From JAUIAI01 sp041396685 (GTDB lineage: Bacteria; Pseudomonadota; Gammaproteobacteria; Burkholderiales; Burkholderiaceae_E): 64,000 nucleotides of DNA. A program made the translations under genes and the position numbers. This document shows, piece by piece, positions 28,233 through 36,375 of this stretch. Under the pieces are notes generated by a model. That model ran no database searches and was not told the DNA's origin. It saw only the letters and a list, made by a program, of their open reading frames with translations. Position 1 is the first letter of the stretch; each line of letters opens with the position of its first letter. The stretch covers positions 62,001-126,000 of the forward strand of contig JAWKYD010000005.1 in the NCBI GenBank assembly GCA_041396685.1. The letters run 5' to 3'.

Positions 28233-28426
28233 CTGCGACTCGACGGGCGATGGACGGACGGGTCGGCCGTTCGGGTGCCATGCGCGCGCACCGATGCAGG
28301 CACGACACCCCCGGCGGCCGGTGCCGGTTGTCTTCATCTCATCGGCATCGGCGACGCTGTCCGATAGCCCGGGCGTCGCACCACAGGCACCGATCGGCGG
28401 CGAGATCGGTCGCCGCGCTGGCCGGG

Positions 28427-29290
28427 TCAGTCGAGGAATCGCGACTGCCAGTCGTCGTAGTCGTCGGCGTGCGTCGAGGCACGCGTCAAGGCCTTGTCGG
28501 CCAGGCCCGGAACCTGAGCGGGATCGCCGCCTTCGCGCAGGAAACGCATGGTTTCATAGAGCGCGCGGGTGGCGGCCGCGAACGGCTGATGACCTTGCAG
28601 TGCGACGCGCACCCCGCGCGAGGCGAGATAGTCGCGATCCATCATGTCCTTGGCCGCGCTGCCGAGGATCAACGGCAGGTGCAATGCGTCGGCGATCTTG
28701 TCGAGATCGTCGCGCGACTTCACCCCCACCAGGAAGATCGCGTCCACGCCCGCCTGCTCGTAGGCGATCGAACGGCGGATCGCATCGTCGACGCCGGTCA
28801 TGCCGGCCGCACTGGTGCGGCCGGCGATCAGCGGACCATCGGCGCCGCGCGCCTGCACGGCGGCGCGCATCTTGCCCACCCCCTCCTCGAGCGACAGCAG
28901 GGCCGGCTTGCCGCCGGTACCGAAGCGCGGCGGCAGATCGGTGTCTTCGATCGACAGTGCGCACACGCCGGCCGTGTCCAGCTCCTCGACCGTGCGCATG
29001 ACGTTGAGCGCATTGCCGTAGCCATGGTCGGCATCGACCAGCAACGGCAGCTGCCCGGCACGACAGATGCGGCGCGCCTGCTCGGCGAACTCCGACAGGG
29101 TCAGCACGATCAGGTCGGGTGCGCCGAGCACCGCCAGCGAGGCGACCGAGCCGGCGAACATGCCGAGCTCGAAGCCGAGATCCTCGGCGATGCGCGCCGA
29201 CACCGGGTCGTGAACCGAAGCGGGGTGATAACACTGCTCGGACGCCAGCAGTTCGCGAAATCGCTCGCGGCGCGCGCTGAATCGGCTCAT
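28427..29290 (-). CDS. Oxaloacetate decarboxylase of the isocitrate lyase/PEP mutase superfamily
   Basis: This 287-aa TIM-barrel protein closely follows the Pseudomonas PA4872 oxaloacetate decarboxylase pattern: ASVHDPVSARIAEDLGFE, GSVASLAVLGAPD, DADHGYGNALNVMRTVEEL, IEDTDLPPRFG and EGVGKMRAA. PA4872-type enzymes decarboxylate oxaloacetate to pyruvate and lack the catalytic Cys of isocitrate lyases. AAGGA lies about 10 bases before the ATG. It is a single gene with a free upstream region of about 150 bases. Confidence 0.9.
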   Translation of the reverse strand: MSRFSARRERFRELLASEQCYHPASVHDPVSARIAEDLGFELGMFAGSVASLAVLGAPDLIVLTLSEFAEQARRICRAGQLPLLVDADHGYGNALNVMRTVEELDTAGVCALSIEDTDLPPRFGTGGKPALLSLEEGVGKMRAAVQARGADGPLIAGRTSAAGMTGVDDAIRRSIAYEQAGVDAIFLVGVKSRDDLDKIADALHLPLILGSAAKDMMDRDYLASRGVRVALQGHQPFAAATRALYETMRFLREGGDPAQVPGLADKALTRASTHADDYDDWQSRFLD

Positions 29291-29444
29291 GGAGAGGGAT
29301 CCTTTGATTGTCGGTGTGCAAAGAGCGCTGGCACATTCGCCGACAGGCGTGCCCTGCTGCGCTTACGAATCGAGCATCCAGGCCCGTGCGGGGAGTCGTT
29401 GCAGCAATGCGCGCCACACCGGCTTCGCCGCGCCCGCGCGGCGA

Positions 29445-30380
29445 TCATGTGCCCTGACCACGCAGGCGCGACACCGCGCCGATCATGGTCAGCACGACGG
29501 CCCCGGCGACCAGGCCGAGCAGGCCGTTGGCGACCATCGGCAGTGCACCCGCCAGCCAAGAGAAGCCGTCGCCGAGACCATGGATGACGGACTCGAGCGA
29601 ATGATGCAGCCATGCCTCGGCACCCGGGATGCCGTGCACCAGGATGCCACCGCCCACCAGGAACATCGCAATCGTGCCGGCCACGGAAAGAAACTTCATC
29701 AGCGCCGGCGCGAGCCACAACAGGAACCGGCCGAGTGCGCGCAGCAAGCCGGAACCCTTGCGACTCAAGTAGAGACCGAGGTCGTCGACTTTGACGATCG
29801 CCGCCACCAGGCCGTACACGCCGATGGTCATCAGCACGGCGACCAGGGCCAGCACGGTCACCTGGGTGGTCAGCGGTGCATCGGTGACCGTACCGAGAGC
29901 GATCACGATGATTTCGGCGGACAGGATGAAATCGGTGCGGATGGCGCCGCGGATCTTGTCCTTCTCGAAAGCCACCATGTCGATCGATGCGTCTTTGACC
30001 GCTTCGACCAGACCCGCATGCGCCTGGGCGTCGTCGTCGTGCGAGTGAAGAAAGCGGTGCGCGACCTTCTCGAAGCCCTCGTAGCAGAGGAACAGGCCGC
30101 CGAGCATCAGCAAGGGCGTGATCAGCCAGGGAAGGAAGGCGCTGATCGCGAGCGCCGCCGGCACCAGGATCAGCTTGTTGAGCATCGAGCCCTTGAAGAC
30201 GGCCCAGACGACCGGCAACTCGCGATCGGGGTCGACACCGGTGACCTTCTCGGCGTTGACCGCGAGATCGTCACCGAGCACGCCGGCGGTCTTTTTCGCG
30301 GCCACCTTGGTGAGCAGCGAGACATCGTCGAGCAGGGTCGCGATGTCGTCGATCAGGGCGAGCAGGCTGGCGGCGGCCAT
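29445..30380 (-). CDS. DUF808 (YedI-like) inner-membrane protein
   Basis: This 311-aa integral membrane protein begins AAASLLALIDDIATLLDDVSLLTKVAAKKTAGVLGDDLAVNA, the hallmark of the DUF808/YedI family. Several hydrophobic segments follow (for example ILVPAALAISAFLPWLI and FILSAEIIVIALGTV). The biochemical role of the family is unknown. It is full length. It follows a thioesterase gene on the same strand with an 86-base gap containing a hairpin. Confidence 0.9.
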   Translation of the reverse strand: MAAASLLALIDDIATLLDDVSLLTKVAAKKTAGVLGDDLAVNAEKVTGVDPDRELPVVWAVFKGSMLNKLILVPAALAISAFLPWLITPLLMLGGLFLCYEGFEKVAHRFLHSHDDDAQAHAGLVEAVKDASIDMVAFEKDKIRGAIRTDFILSAEIIVIALGTVTDAPLTTQVTVLALVAVLMTIGVYGLVAAIVKVDDLGLYLSRKGSGLLRALGRFLLWLAPALMKFLSVAGTIAMFLVGGGILVHGIPGAEAWLHHSLESVIHGLGDGFSWLAGALPMVANGLLGLVAGAVVLTMIGAVSRLRGQGT

Positions 30381-30441
30381 CGGTCGTGGGTTCGGAGCGG
30401 AACTGGGCCCGGAACGCGCGCAACCGCGCGCCGGAGGTTTC

Positions 30442-30458
30442 GACCGGCCAAACCGGTC
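30442..30458 (-). terminator. Short hairpin between the thioesterase and DUF808 genes
   Basis: GACCGG (30442-30447) and CCGGTC (30453-30458) form a perfect 6-bp stem with a 5-base loop, just after the thioesterase stop on the minus strand. There is no T-run after it, so its role as a terminator is tentative. Confidence 0.3.
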
Positions 30459-30466
30459 AGGCGGCG

Positions 30467-31267
30467 TCAGTCACGATACCACATGACCTGGTGCGTGGTG
30501 GCGACCAGTCGGTCGCCCGCCCAGAGCCGGGCCTCGGCATCGAGGAAGCCCTCGTGGAACACATTGCTGCGGCCCTCGCCGATCAGCCAGTGGGCACCCA
30601 ATGCGGTCAGTTCGGCACGACTGCAATGAAAGTAGACGTTCATCGAGACCGTGGCCACCGGCACCACACCGCCACGGTGCGCGAAGATCGACGGGAAAAA
30701 CGTGTCGGCGATCGCGGTCAGGGCCGGATGGTCGAGCGGGCGCGGCGGATCGTCGCGCACCCAGTGAACGATCGGCTCGTCCGGGTTCTCGACCTTGAAC
30801 GGATGCGTGACGAAGCGCAGGTCGTAGCGCGAGAACCAGGCGATCTGGTCGCGGCCGCGACGGCGCTTCAATCCCTCGGGGCCTTCGACCTGCGGCGCAC
30901 GCGCCGACAGCCCGCTCCAGACATCGCGCCGAACGCCCATCACCACCATCGCCTGCAGGACCACGTCGTCGCCGCCATCGGGGTTGGGCTGCAACAAGCG
31001 CAGATGCCAGTGCTGGGTGGTTCGATTGCTGCGTTCGAGCGTGACTTGCGCGGTGAACTCACCAGGACGTACCGGCGCGACGAAATTCGCGGTCAGGGCA
31101 AGCGGCTCGCCGATGACCGCCGGCTGCAGCAACACTGCCTGCACGGCGGTGGCCGCGGTGATACCGCCGTAAGGACCGACCACGTTCCAGTAGTCTCGCG
31201 ACGCCTGACCGACCAAACGGCCATCGGCGCGCGGCTGCATCTGCAGCGCCAGATCGAAGGGATGCAT
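30467..31267 (-). CDS. Acyl-CoA thioesterase, TesB-like double hotdog
   Basis: This 266-aa protein has the TesB-like opening (FDLALQMQPRADGRLVG, then YWNVVGPYGGITAATAVQA). A tandem hotdog layout follows, with a second half beginning near PRPLDHPALTAIADTFFPSIF. It should hydrolyse acyl-CoA thioesters in the cytoplasm. ATG 31267 is chosen over an upstream start at 31291 because homologue-like sequence begins at MHPFDLAL. It may serve the fatty-acid/CoA genes encoded about 1 kb to the right. Confidence 0.85.
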   Translation of the reverse strand: MHPFDLALQMQPRADGRLVGQASRDYWNVVGPYGGITAATAVQAVLLQPAVIGEPLALTANFVAPVRPGEFTAQVTLERSNRTTQHWHLRLLQPNPDGGDDVVLQAMVVMGVRRDVWSGLSARAPQVEGPEGLKRRRGRDQIAWFSRYDLRFVTHPFKVENPDEPIVHWVRDDPPRPLDHPALTAIADTFFPSIFAHRGGVVPVATVSMNVYFHCSRAELTALGAHWLIGEGRSNVFHEGFLDAEARLWAGDRLVATTHQVMWYRD

Positions 31268-31419
31268 GCGCGACCTCACCCGCACGGGCAAAGCCTCGAT
31301 TTATACACGAGCGCGGCCTGGCGCGCGCTCGTGCGGGGCGGCCGGACCACCCGGGCACCCCGCTGCCGCTGTGCCCGAAACGCTTCGTTCGGCCCTGCCC
31401 GCCGCCCCGGTTCGAACCC

Positions 31420-31860
31420 TCAGCGATAGACGAGCACCGGAACCGAGCTGTGCGTGAGGACCTTCTGCGTCTGGCTACCGAGGACCAGGCCCTTGAGACC
31501 GCGATAGCCGTGCGAAGCCATCACGATCAGGTCGCAATTGCCGGCCTCGGCGGTTTCGACGATCGCCGCCCACGGATGCTCGTTGAGCAGGCCGCTGGTG
31601 GTCGCCGTCACGCCGGCCGCATCGGCCTTGCGCTTGGCCTCGGCGAGCACCTGCTCGGCGCGCTTGGCCATCTCGGCATCGTAATTCTCGGCACTGGAGA
31701 AAAAGCCCACCGGCACCTCGGCCGCCACCAGGGTGAAAGGCATCTGAACGTTGACCAGCACCAGAGAAGCCTGGTGCTCGCCGGCGAGCTGGATCGCGGC
31801 ATCGACCGCGCGATTCGCGAAATCGGAGCCATCTGTCGGAACGAGGATCTTCTTGAACAT
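31420..31860 (-). CDS. Universal stress protein (UspA family)
   Basis: This 146-aa single Usp domain begins MFKKILVPTDGSDFA. The ATP-binding motif G-x2-G-x9-G-S is seen as GYRGLKGLVLGSQTQKVL near the C-terminus (the Gly-x-x-Gly-x9-Gly-Ser/Thr pattern). ATG 31860 is fixed by AGGAGG six bases upstream. An FNR/Anr-like site lies about 125 bases upstream at 31985-31998, which suggests induction when oxygen is low. Confidence 0.93.
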   Translation of the reverse strand: MFKKILVPTDGSDFANRAVDAAIQLAGEHQASLVLVNVQMPFTLVAAEVPVGFFSSAENYDAEMAKRAEQVLAEAKRKADAAGVTATTSGLLNEHPWAAIVETAEAGNCDLIVMASHGYRGLKGLVLGSQTQKVLTHSSVPVLVYR

Positions 31861-32183
31861 CGCACGCCTCCTGGAGAGGGAGATTGAGGCCCGGCGCACC
31901 GGGCATACGGAGCAGTCGATCGTCGACGCCGATCCGGGCGCCGCTGTTCATGCCCCTATCTTGGCCCGATCGGTACGGCCCGCGTTGATCCAGATCACAG
32001 CGGCGGAATTGCGGCACAATCAGTGCCCGGGATCCGGCCGTCGCCGCCGCGTGCGCGACACCAGCGTCCCAGGCCGAACCCACCGTCCGGTGGCAGGGCC
32101 CCCGCTGGCGGTGGTGCCTGCATCGGGGGCGCAGGCCTCGGGCACACGGCCGGGTCAGAGTCGCGAAACCCTTTTCCGCCCCG
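31861..32183. other. Divergent intergenic region between usp and the acyl-CoA dehydrogenase genes
   Basis: These 323 bases hold the leader of the leftward usp gene, including the FNR-like box, and the upstream region of the rightward acyl-CoA dehydrogenase. From 32000 to 32183 I see no clear promoter hexamers and no recognisable coding sequence. Confidence 0.5.
31985..31998 (-). promoter_or_regulatory. FNR/Anr-type box upstream of usp
   Basis: TTGATCCAGATCAC matches the FNR/Anr consensus TTGAT-N4-ATCAA at 9 of 10 specified positions. On the minus strand, toward usp, a -10-like CAAGAT/AAGATA begins about 29 bases from the box centre. This is the spacing of a class II site centred at -41.5. 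Confidence 0.55.
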
Positions 32184-33320
32184 ATGAACTTCTCATTCCC
32201 GATCTACCAACTTCCGGCCGAGACCGACGCCCTGCGCGCGCAGGTGCGTGCGTTCATCGCCCAGGAGCAGGCCGCCGGCCTGTGGCGGCCGCGCGGCGAC
32301 TTTGCCAGCCACTACGACCCCGATTTCTCGGCGCGCCTTGGTGCGCGTGGCTGGCTGGGCATGACCTGGCCCAAGGCCTTCGGCGGTCACGAACGCTCGA
32401 TGCTCGAGCGGCTGGTCGTGACCGAGGAACTGCTGGCAGCCAACGCGCCGGTGGCCGCGCACTGGATCGCCGACCGCCAGAGCGGGCCCCTGCTGCTTCG
32501 CTACGGCAACGAGGCCCAGTGCCGGGAATTCCTGCCCTTGATCGCGCGCGGCGAGGCCTTTTTCTCGATCGGCATGAGCGAGCCCGATTCCGGTTCCGAC
32601 CTGGCCTCGGTGCGCACCCGTGCGACTCCCGTCGACGGCGGCTGGGTACTCAACGGCCGCAAGGTCTGGACGACCTTCGCCCATCGCAATCATTTCGCGA
32701 TCGTGCTCGCGCGCACCGGCGAGGCCGGCGAGTCGCGCCACGACGGCCTGACCCAGTTCATCGTCGACCTGCGCGCCACCGATGTCCAGGTGCGTCCGAT
32801 CATCAACATGGCCGGGGCCAGCGAGTTCAACGAGGTGGTCTTCGACGACAGCTTCGTGCCGGCCGAGCGCCTGGTCGGCGAACCCGGCAATGGCTGGACC
32901 CAGGTCACCAGTGAGCTGGCGTTCGAACGCAGCGGACCCGAACGCTATCTGAGCTCGATCCGCTTGATCGAGGCTGCGGCGGGTGCGGCCGGCCGGCTGG
33001 CCGATACCGAGTTGCTGCGCTCGCTCGGGCGTGCGTGCGCGAAACTGATCGCGCTGCGCACGATGTCCGTGACCGTCGCGGTCGAGCTGCAACGTGGCCG
33101 GATGCCCAACCTGGAGGCGGCCTTGATCAAGGATCTCGGCAACAGCTTCGAGCGCGAACAGATCCAGGTCTTCCGCCGTCTGCAGCGACTCGCACCCGAC
33201 GACCCGGTGTGGCGCGAGGCGATCGCCGAAACCATCTTGAACTCGCCGTCGTGGACGCTGCGCGGAGGCACCCGTGAAATTCTGCGCGGCATGGTCGCGC
33301 GAGGGCTGGGACTGCGATGA
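32184..33320 (+). CDS. Acyl-CoA dehydrogenase, full-length subunit
   Basis: This 378-aa FAD enzyme has the N-terminal helical domain, the FAD/substrate signature FFSIGMSEPDSGSDLASVRTRA, the middle beta-domain (WVLNGRKVWTTFAHRNHF), and the C-terminal GGTREILRGMVARGLG. It introduces an alpha-beta double bond into an acyl-CoA. The next gene, a shorter relative, overlaps by 4 bases (ATGA), as in heteromeric FadE pairs of sterol side-chain degradation. The preferred acyl group is unknown. Confidence 0.93.
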   Translation: MNFSFPIYQLPAETDALRAQVRAFIAQEQAAGLWRPRGDFASHYDPDFSARLGARGWLGMTWPKAFGGHERSMLERLVVTEELLAANAPVAAHWIADRQSGPLLLRYGNEAQCREFLPLIARGEAFFSIGMSEPDSGSDLASVRTRATPVDGGWVLNGRKVWTTFAHRNHFAIVLARTGEAGESRHDGLTQFIVDLRATDVQVRPIINMAGASEFNEVVFDDSFVPAERLVGEPGNGWTQVTSELAFERSGPERYLSSIRLIEAAAGAAGRLADTELLRSLGRACAKLIALRTMSVTVAVELQRGRMPNLEAALIKDLGNSFEREQIQVFRRLQRLAPDDPVWREAIAETILNSPSWTLRGGTREILRGMVARGLGLR

Positions 33321-34186
33321 ATCCTGCTGCCGACCTCCTGCCGCTGGCGCGCCCCGATCCCACGCTCGCCGATGCCGTCGAGCGCGCGATGACCGACCTC
33401 GGCCGACGCTGGGCCGATACCGCCGCCACTGGCGGCCCGGAAGCCTGCGCCGCGCAGCGCGTCGCATTGCGTGATGCCATCGGCTCGCTGGGCTTCGCCG
33501 AGATACTGCCCGCCCTCGACGATCGCGATGCCTGGCCCGATTGCGCGGCCGTGCTGCGGGCGAGCGCCGGCGCCGCCGTGCCGGTCGATCTCGCGCTCTG
33601 GATCGTCACCGGCGACGCCGACGCCGCGATCGCCGACGACCCGATGAACTGGACCGGCGCGAGTCTGGTTCCCGGGCTGACCGGCGACGGCAGGGCCGCG
33701 TTCGCGCTCGCGCGCGCGCTGCAGATCGTCGCCGCGATGCGCGCGGCCCTCGATCTGTCGATCGGCTATGTTCAGGATCGCAAGCAATTCGGCCGGACAC
33801 TGGCCAAGTTCCAGGCGATCCAGCACTCGCTGGCGGTGGCGGCGGAGCATGTCGCGAGCGCCGGGGCCGGCACCGATCTGGCCCTGGCCGCCGCCTGCAG
33901 CTCGGGAGTCGCGGCGGAACGCACGCAGGCATTGCTCGATGCCGCGGCGCTGGTCGTCGACGACGCTGTCGACCAGGTCTACGACATCTGCCACCAGGTG
34001 CACGGCGCGATCGGCTTCACACGCGAGTACGCCCTGCATCGGCATACCGTGGACATGCAACGCTGGCGCGAGTCTCTGATGGGCATCCGCGGTCACGATG
34101 CCGCGTTGCGCCTGGGCGAACGGGTCGCGCATCGCGGCCGCCTGTGGGGCGAGGTGATCGCCCTGATGACCAGCCGAGCCGACTGA
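33317..34186 (+). CDS. Acyl-CoA dehydrogenase-like partner subunit, short
   Basis: At 289 aa this is about 90 residues shorter than a normal acyl-CoA dehydrogenase. The C-terminal helical domain with the FAD-contacting RKQFGRTLAKFQAIQH and the CHQVHGAIGFTREYALH segment are present. The middle beta-domain is mostly missing: the chain passes from LALWIVTGDAD almost directly to the C-terminal domain. In the known alpha2-beta2 FadE heterotetramers one subunit carries a reduced site. This gene, coupled by ATGA overlap to the full-length partner, fits that arrangement. Confidence 0.88.
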   Translation: MNPAADLLPLARPDPTLADAVERAMTDLGRRWADTAATGGPEACAAQRVALRDAIGSLGFAEILPALDDRDAWPDCAAVLRASAGAAVPVDLALWIVTGDADAAIADDPMNWTGASLVPGLTGDGRAAFALARALQIVAAMRAALDLSIGYVQDRKQFGRTLAKFQAIQHSLAVAAEHVASAGAGTDLALAAACSSGVAAERTQALLDAAALVVDDAVDQVYDICHQVHGAIGFTREYALHRHTVDMQRWRESLMGIRGHDAALRLGERVAHRGRLWGEVIALMTSRAD

Positions 34187-34337
34187 ACACGCCGCTGGCC
34201 CGGCCCTCGGTGAGGCCGGTGCCCGCGGCGGCAGCAGCGCCGGCCCGCGTGCCCTGGTCGATGCGCATCGCCGACCGCCGTCCTGGTTCGGGCGCGCTCG
34301 CCACCGACCCCCTCGATCCATGCCACTGGAGAACACC

Positions 34338-35120
34338 GTGAACGAGTCATTCGTACGATACGAGCGCGATGGCGCGATCGTCACCCTGACCCTGAACCGC
34401 CCCGACGAGCGCAATGCGCTGTCCACCCCCGAGCAATGGGGCGAGATCGTCGCGGCATGCGAGCGCATTCGTGCCGATGAGAGCGTGCGCGCGGTGATTC
34501 TCACCGGTGCCGGCAGTGCGTTCTCGGCGGGTGGCAACGTCAAGGACATGCGCGACAAGCGCGGCATCGCCGCCGGCAGCCCCTACGAGATCTCGCAGGG
34601 CTATCTGTCCGGCATCCAGCGCATTCCGCTGGCGCTGCATGCGCTCGAAGTGCCCACGATCGCGGCGGTCAACGGTGCGGCCGTCGGCGCGGGCTGTGAT
34701 CTTGCCTGCATGTGCGACATCCGCATCGCTTCCGAGAAGGCGCGCTTCGCCGAAAGTTTCGTGAAGCTCGGCATCATCCCCGGCGACGGCGGTGCGTGGC
34801 TGCTTCAGCGTGCAATCGGCTATCAGCGGGCGGCGGAGATGAGCTTCACCGGAGAGATGATCGATGCCAGGACCGCGCTCGACTGGGGTCTGGTGAGCAA
34901 GATCGTGGCGCCCGATGCGTTGCTCGACGAGGCGCGCGCACTGGCCGGCCGCATCGCCGCCAATCCCGGCCCTGCGCTGCGCATGGCCAAGCGACTGCTG
35001 CGTCAGGCGCAGACCGCCCGTCTCGACGAGACGCTGCAACTCTCGGCCGCCCTGCAGGCACTCGCCCACCATACACCGGAGCACGACGGCGCGGTCGCCG
35101 CGTTCTTCGCACAGCGATGA
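34338..35120 (+). CDS. Crotonase/enoyl-CoA hydratase family protein with altered catalytic positions
   Basis: This roughly 260-aa crotonase-fold protein has the oxyanion-hole segments AFSAGGNVKDM and AAVGAGCDLACMCD. GTG 34338 is preferred because GGAG lies 7 bases upstream; ATG 34320 is the alternative. At the two glutamates used by classical enoyl-CoA hydratase (rat Glu144 and Glu164) this protein has Asp121 (GCDLA) and Phe141 (AESFVKLG). It may therefore be an isomerase, hydrolase or lyase rather than a hydratase. It lies 3' of the acyl-CoA dehydrogenase pair. Confidence 0.87.
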   Translation: MNESFVRYERDGAIVTLTLNRPDERNALSTPEQWGEIVAACERIRADESVRAVILTGAGSAFSAGGNVKDMRDKRGIAAGSPYEISQGYLSGIQRIPLALHALEVPTIAAVNGAAVGAGCDLACMCDIRIASEKARFAESFVKLGIIPGDGGAWLLQRAIGYQRAAEMSFTGEMIDARTALDWGLVSKIVAPDALLDEARALAGRIAANPGPALRMAKRLLRQAQTARLDETLQLSAALQALAHHTPEHDGAVAAFFAQR

Positions 35121-35161
35121 TCAGCGGACGGCTGTCGGGCGTTCGCTCCGGGCCCGATTTC

Positions 35162-35181
35162 GAGACCCCGAAACCGGTCTC
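35162..35181 (+). terminator. Short hairpin downstream of the crotonase gene
   Basis: GAGACC (35162-35167) and GGTCTC (35176-35181) form a perfect 6-bp stem with an 8-base loop, about 40 bases after the crotonase stop. There is no T-run. It may attenuate transcription into the permease gene, or be chance. Confidence 0.25.
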
Positions 35182-35233
35182 CGACGAGCCGACGGTCGCC
35201 GCCGCCCGGCCGCTCCGTCGCGGACCCTGAATC

Positions 35234-36067
35234 GTGCCGTTCGACCCGCAGACCTGGGCGATCCTCGCACCGATCGTATTGCTGGCGAGCTTCGTTTTCC
35301 AGGCGGCCGGCTTCGGCGCCGGCCTGGTCGCGGTGCCCTTGGCGACCCTGTTCCTGGATCTGCACCTGGTATTGCCAGTGCTCGCCCTGCTGGAGTTTCT
35401 GAACGCGCTGCGCCTGGTCAGCGTGAACCGGCATTTGATCGCCTGGCGGGAAGTGTGGCCCCTGGTCGGCTTCTCGGCGCTGGGCACGCTCGCCGGCGTG
35501 TCGCTACTGATCACCTTGCCGATCGGCTGGCTGATGATCGGCATGGCCGCGTTCGTGGCCGGCTTTCTGGTTTATCAGCAACGGCGGCCGGGACCAGCCA
35601 CCGATCCCGTCTCGCGTGTCTGGGCGGTGCCGGCCGGCATGGCCAGCGGACTCGGTTCTGCGATGTTCGGCATGGGCGGGCCGCCCTATCTGATCTATCT
35701 GCATCTGCGCGCGATGCCGTTCGCGATCTGGCGGGCCAGCTTCGCCGTGGTCGGCCTGTTCAGCCTCGTCTGGCGAATCAGCGGTTTTGCCGCGGCCGGC
35801 TTCTACTGGCCGCCGGCGCCGCTGATCCTGGCCGCATCCCTGGTGCCGGTCGCGCTGCTCGCCATCTGGCTGGCCGCGCGCGCCAAACCCTATCTGGACG
35901 AACGACTGCTGCGCCGCCTGGTACAGATCCTCCTGGGTCTCGCGGCACTGACGCTGATGCTCAGGGGCATCGAAGATCTTCGCTCGCCGACGATGGCAGA
36001 ATCGCCGGCGTTCCCAGCTTCGGCCGGACTGACGGCCGACCACTTTCGAATCCTGGAGGTTTCATGA
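35234..36067 (+). CDS. TauE/SafE (TSUP) family membrane permease
   Basis: This 277-aa protein has about eight hydrophobic segments. The family's repeated motif appears as FQAAGFGAGLVAVPLATLF near the N-terminus and SGLGSAMFGMGGPPYLIY in the second half. TSUP carriers move sulfite, sulfoacetate, taurine-derived anions or other small organic anions. It starts with GTG 35234. Its stop overlaps the Rieske ferredoxin ATG by 4 bases, so the two are coupled. Confidence 0.88.
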   Translation: MPFDPQTWAILAPIVLLASFVFQAAGFGAGLVAVPLATLFLDLHLVLPVLALLEFLNALRLVSVNRHLIAWREVWPLVGFSALGTLAGVSLLITLPIGWLMIGMAAFVAGFLVYQQRRPGPATDPVSRVWAVPAGMASGLGSAMFGMGGPPYLIYLHLRAMPFAIWRASFAVVGLFSLVWRISGFAAAGFYWPPAPLILAASLVPVALLAIWLAARAKPYLDERLLRRLVQILLGLAALTLMLRGIEDLRSPTMAESPAFPASAGLTADHFRILEVS

Positions 36068-36375
36068 GCCGACACGACATCACCGATCAGGCCAAAGCGC
36101 TCGAGGTCGATGAAGCGGTCGAGTTGATTCTCGACGGTGAAGCGATCGCGATCTGCCGCGGTGAGGCCGGTTTGTTCGCGGTGGCCAACACCTGCACCCA
36201 TGCGGAAGCGCGCCTGACCGACGGCTTCTTGTTCGAGAACTCGATCGAGTGCCCGCTGCACCAGGCGCGCTACGACCTCAGCAACGGCGCGCTGCTCGAG
36301 GGCCCCGACTGCCCGGCATTGCGCACTTTCGTGCTGACCGAGGCCGATGGCCGGGTGTTCGTCGAACTGCCGTGA
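36064..36375 (+). CDS. Rieske-type [2Fe-2S] ferredoxin
   Basis: This 103-aa single-domain Rieske protein has the cluster motifs C-x-H (NTCTHAEA, Cys44 and His46) and C-x2-H (ECPLHQAR, Cys63 and His66). It is the size of the electron-carrier ferredoxins that serve Rieske oxygenases and related enzymes. No oxygenase component is encoded in the operon. It overlaps the TSUP permease (ATGA) and the alpha/beta hydrolase (GTGA). The partner enzyme may lie elsewhere in the genome. Confidence 0.9.
   Translation: MSRHDITDQAKALEVDEAVELILDGEAIAICRGEAGLFAVANTCTHAEARLTDGFLFENSIECPLHQARYDLSNGALLEGPDCPALRTFVLTEADGRVFVELP

Noticed and set aside
28427..29290. Isocitrate or methylisocitrate lyase
   Set aside because: The sequence follows the oxaloacetate decarboxylase (PA4872) pattern and lacks the K-K-C-G-H loop of the lyases.
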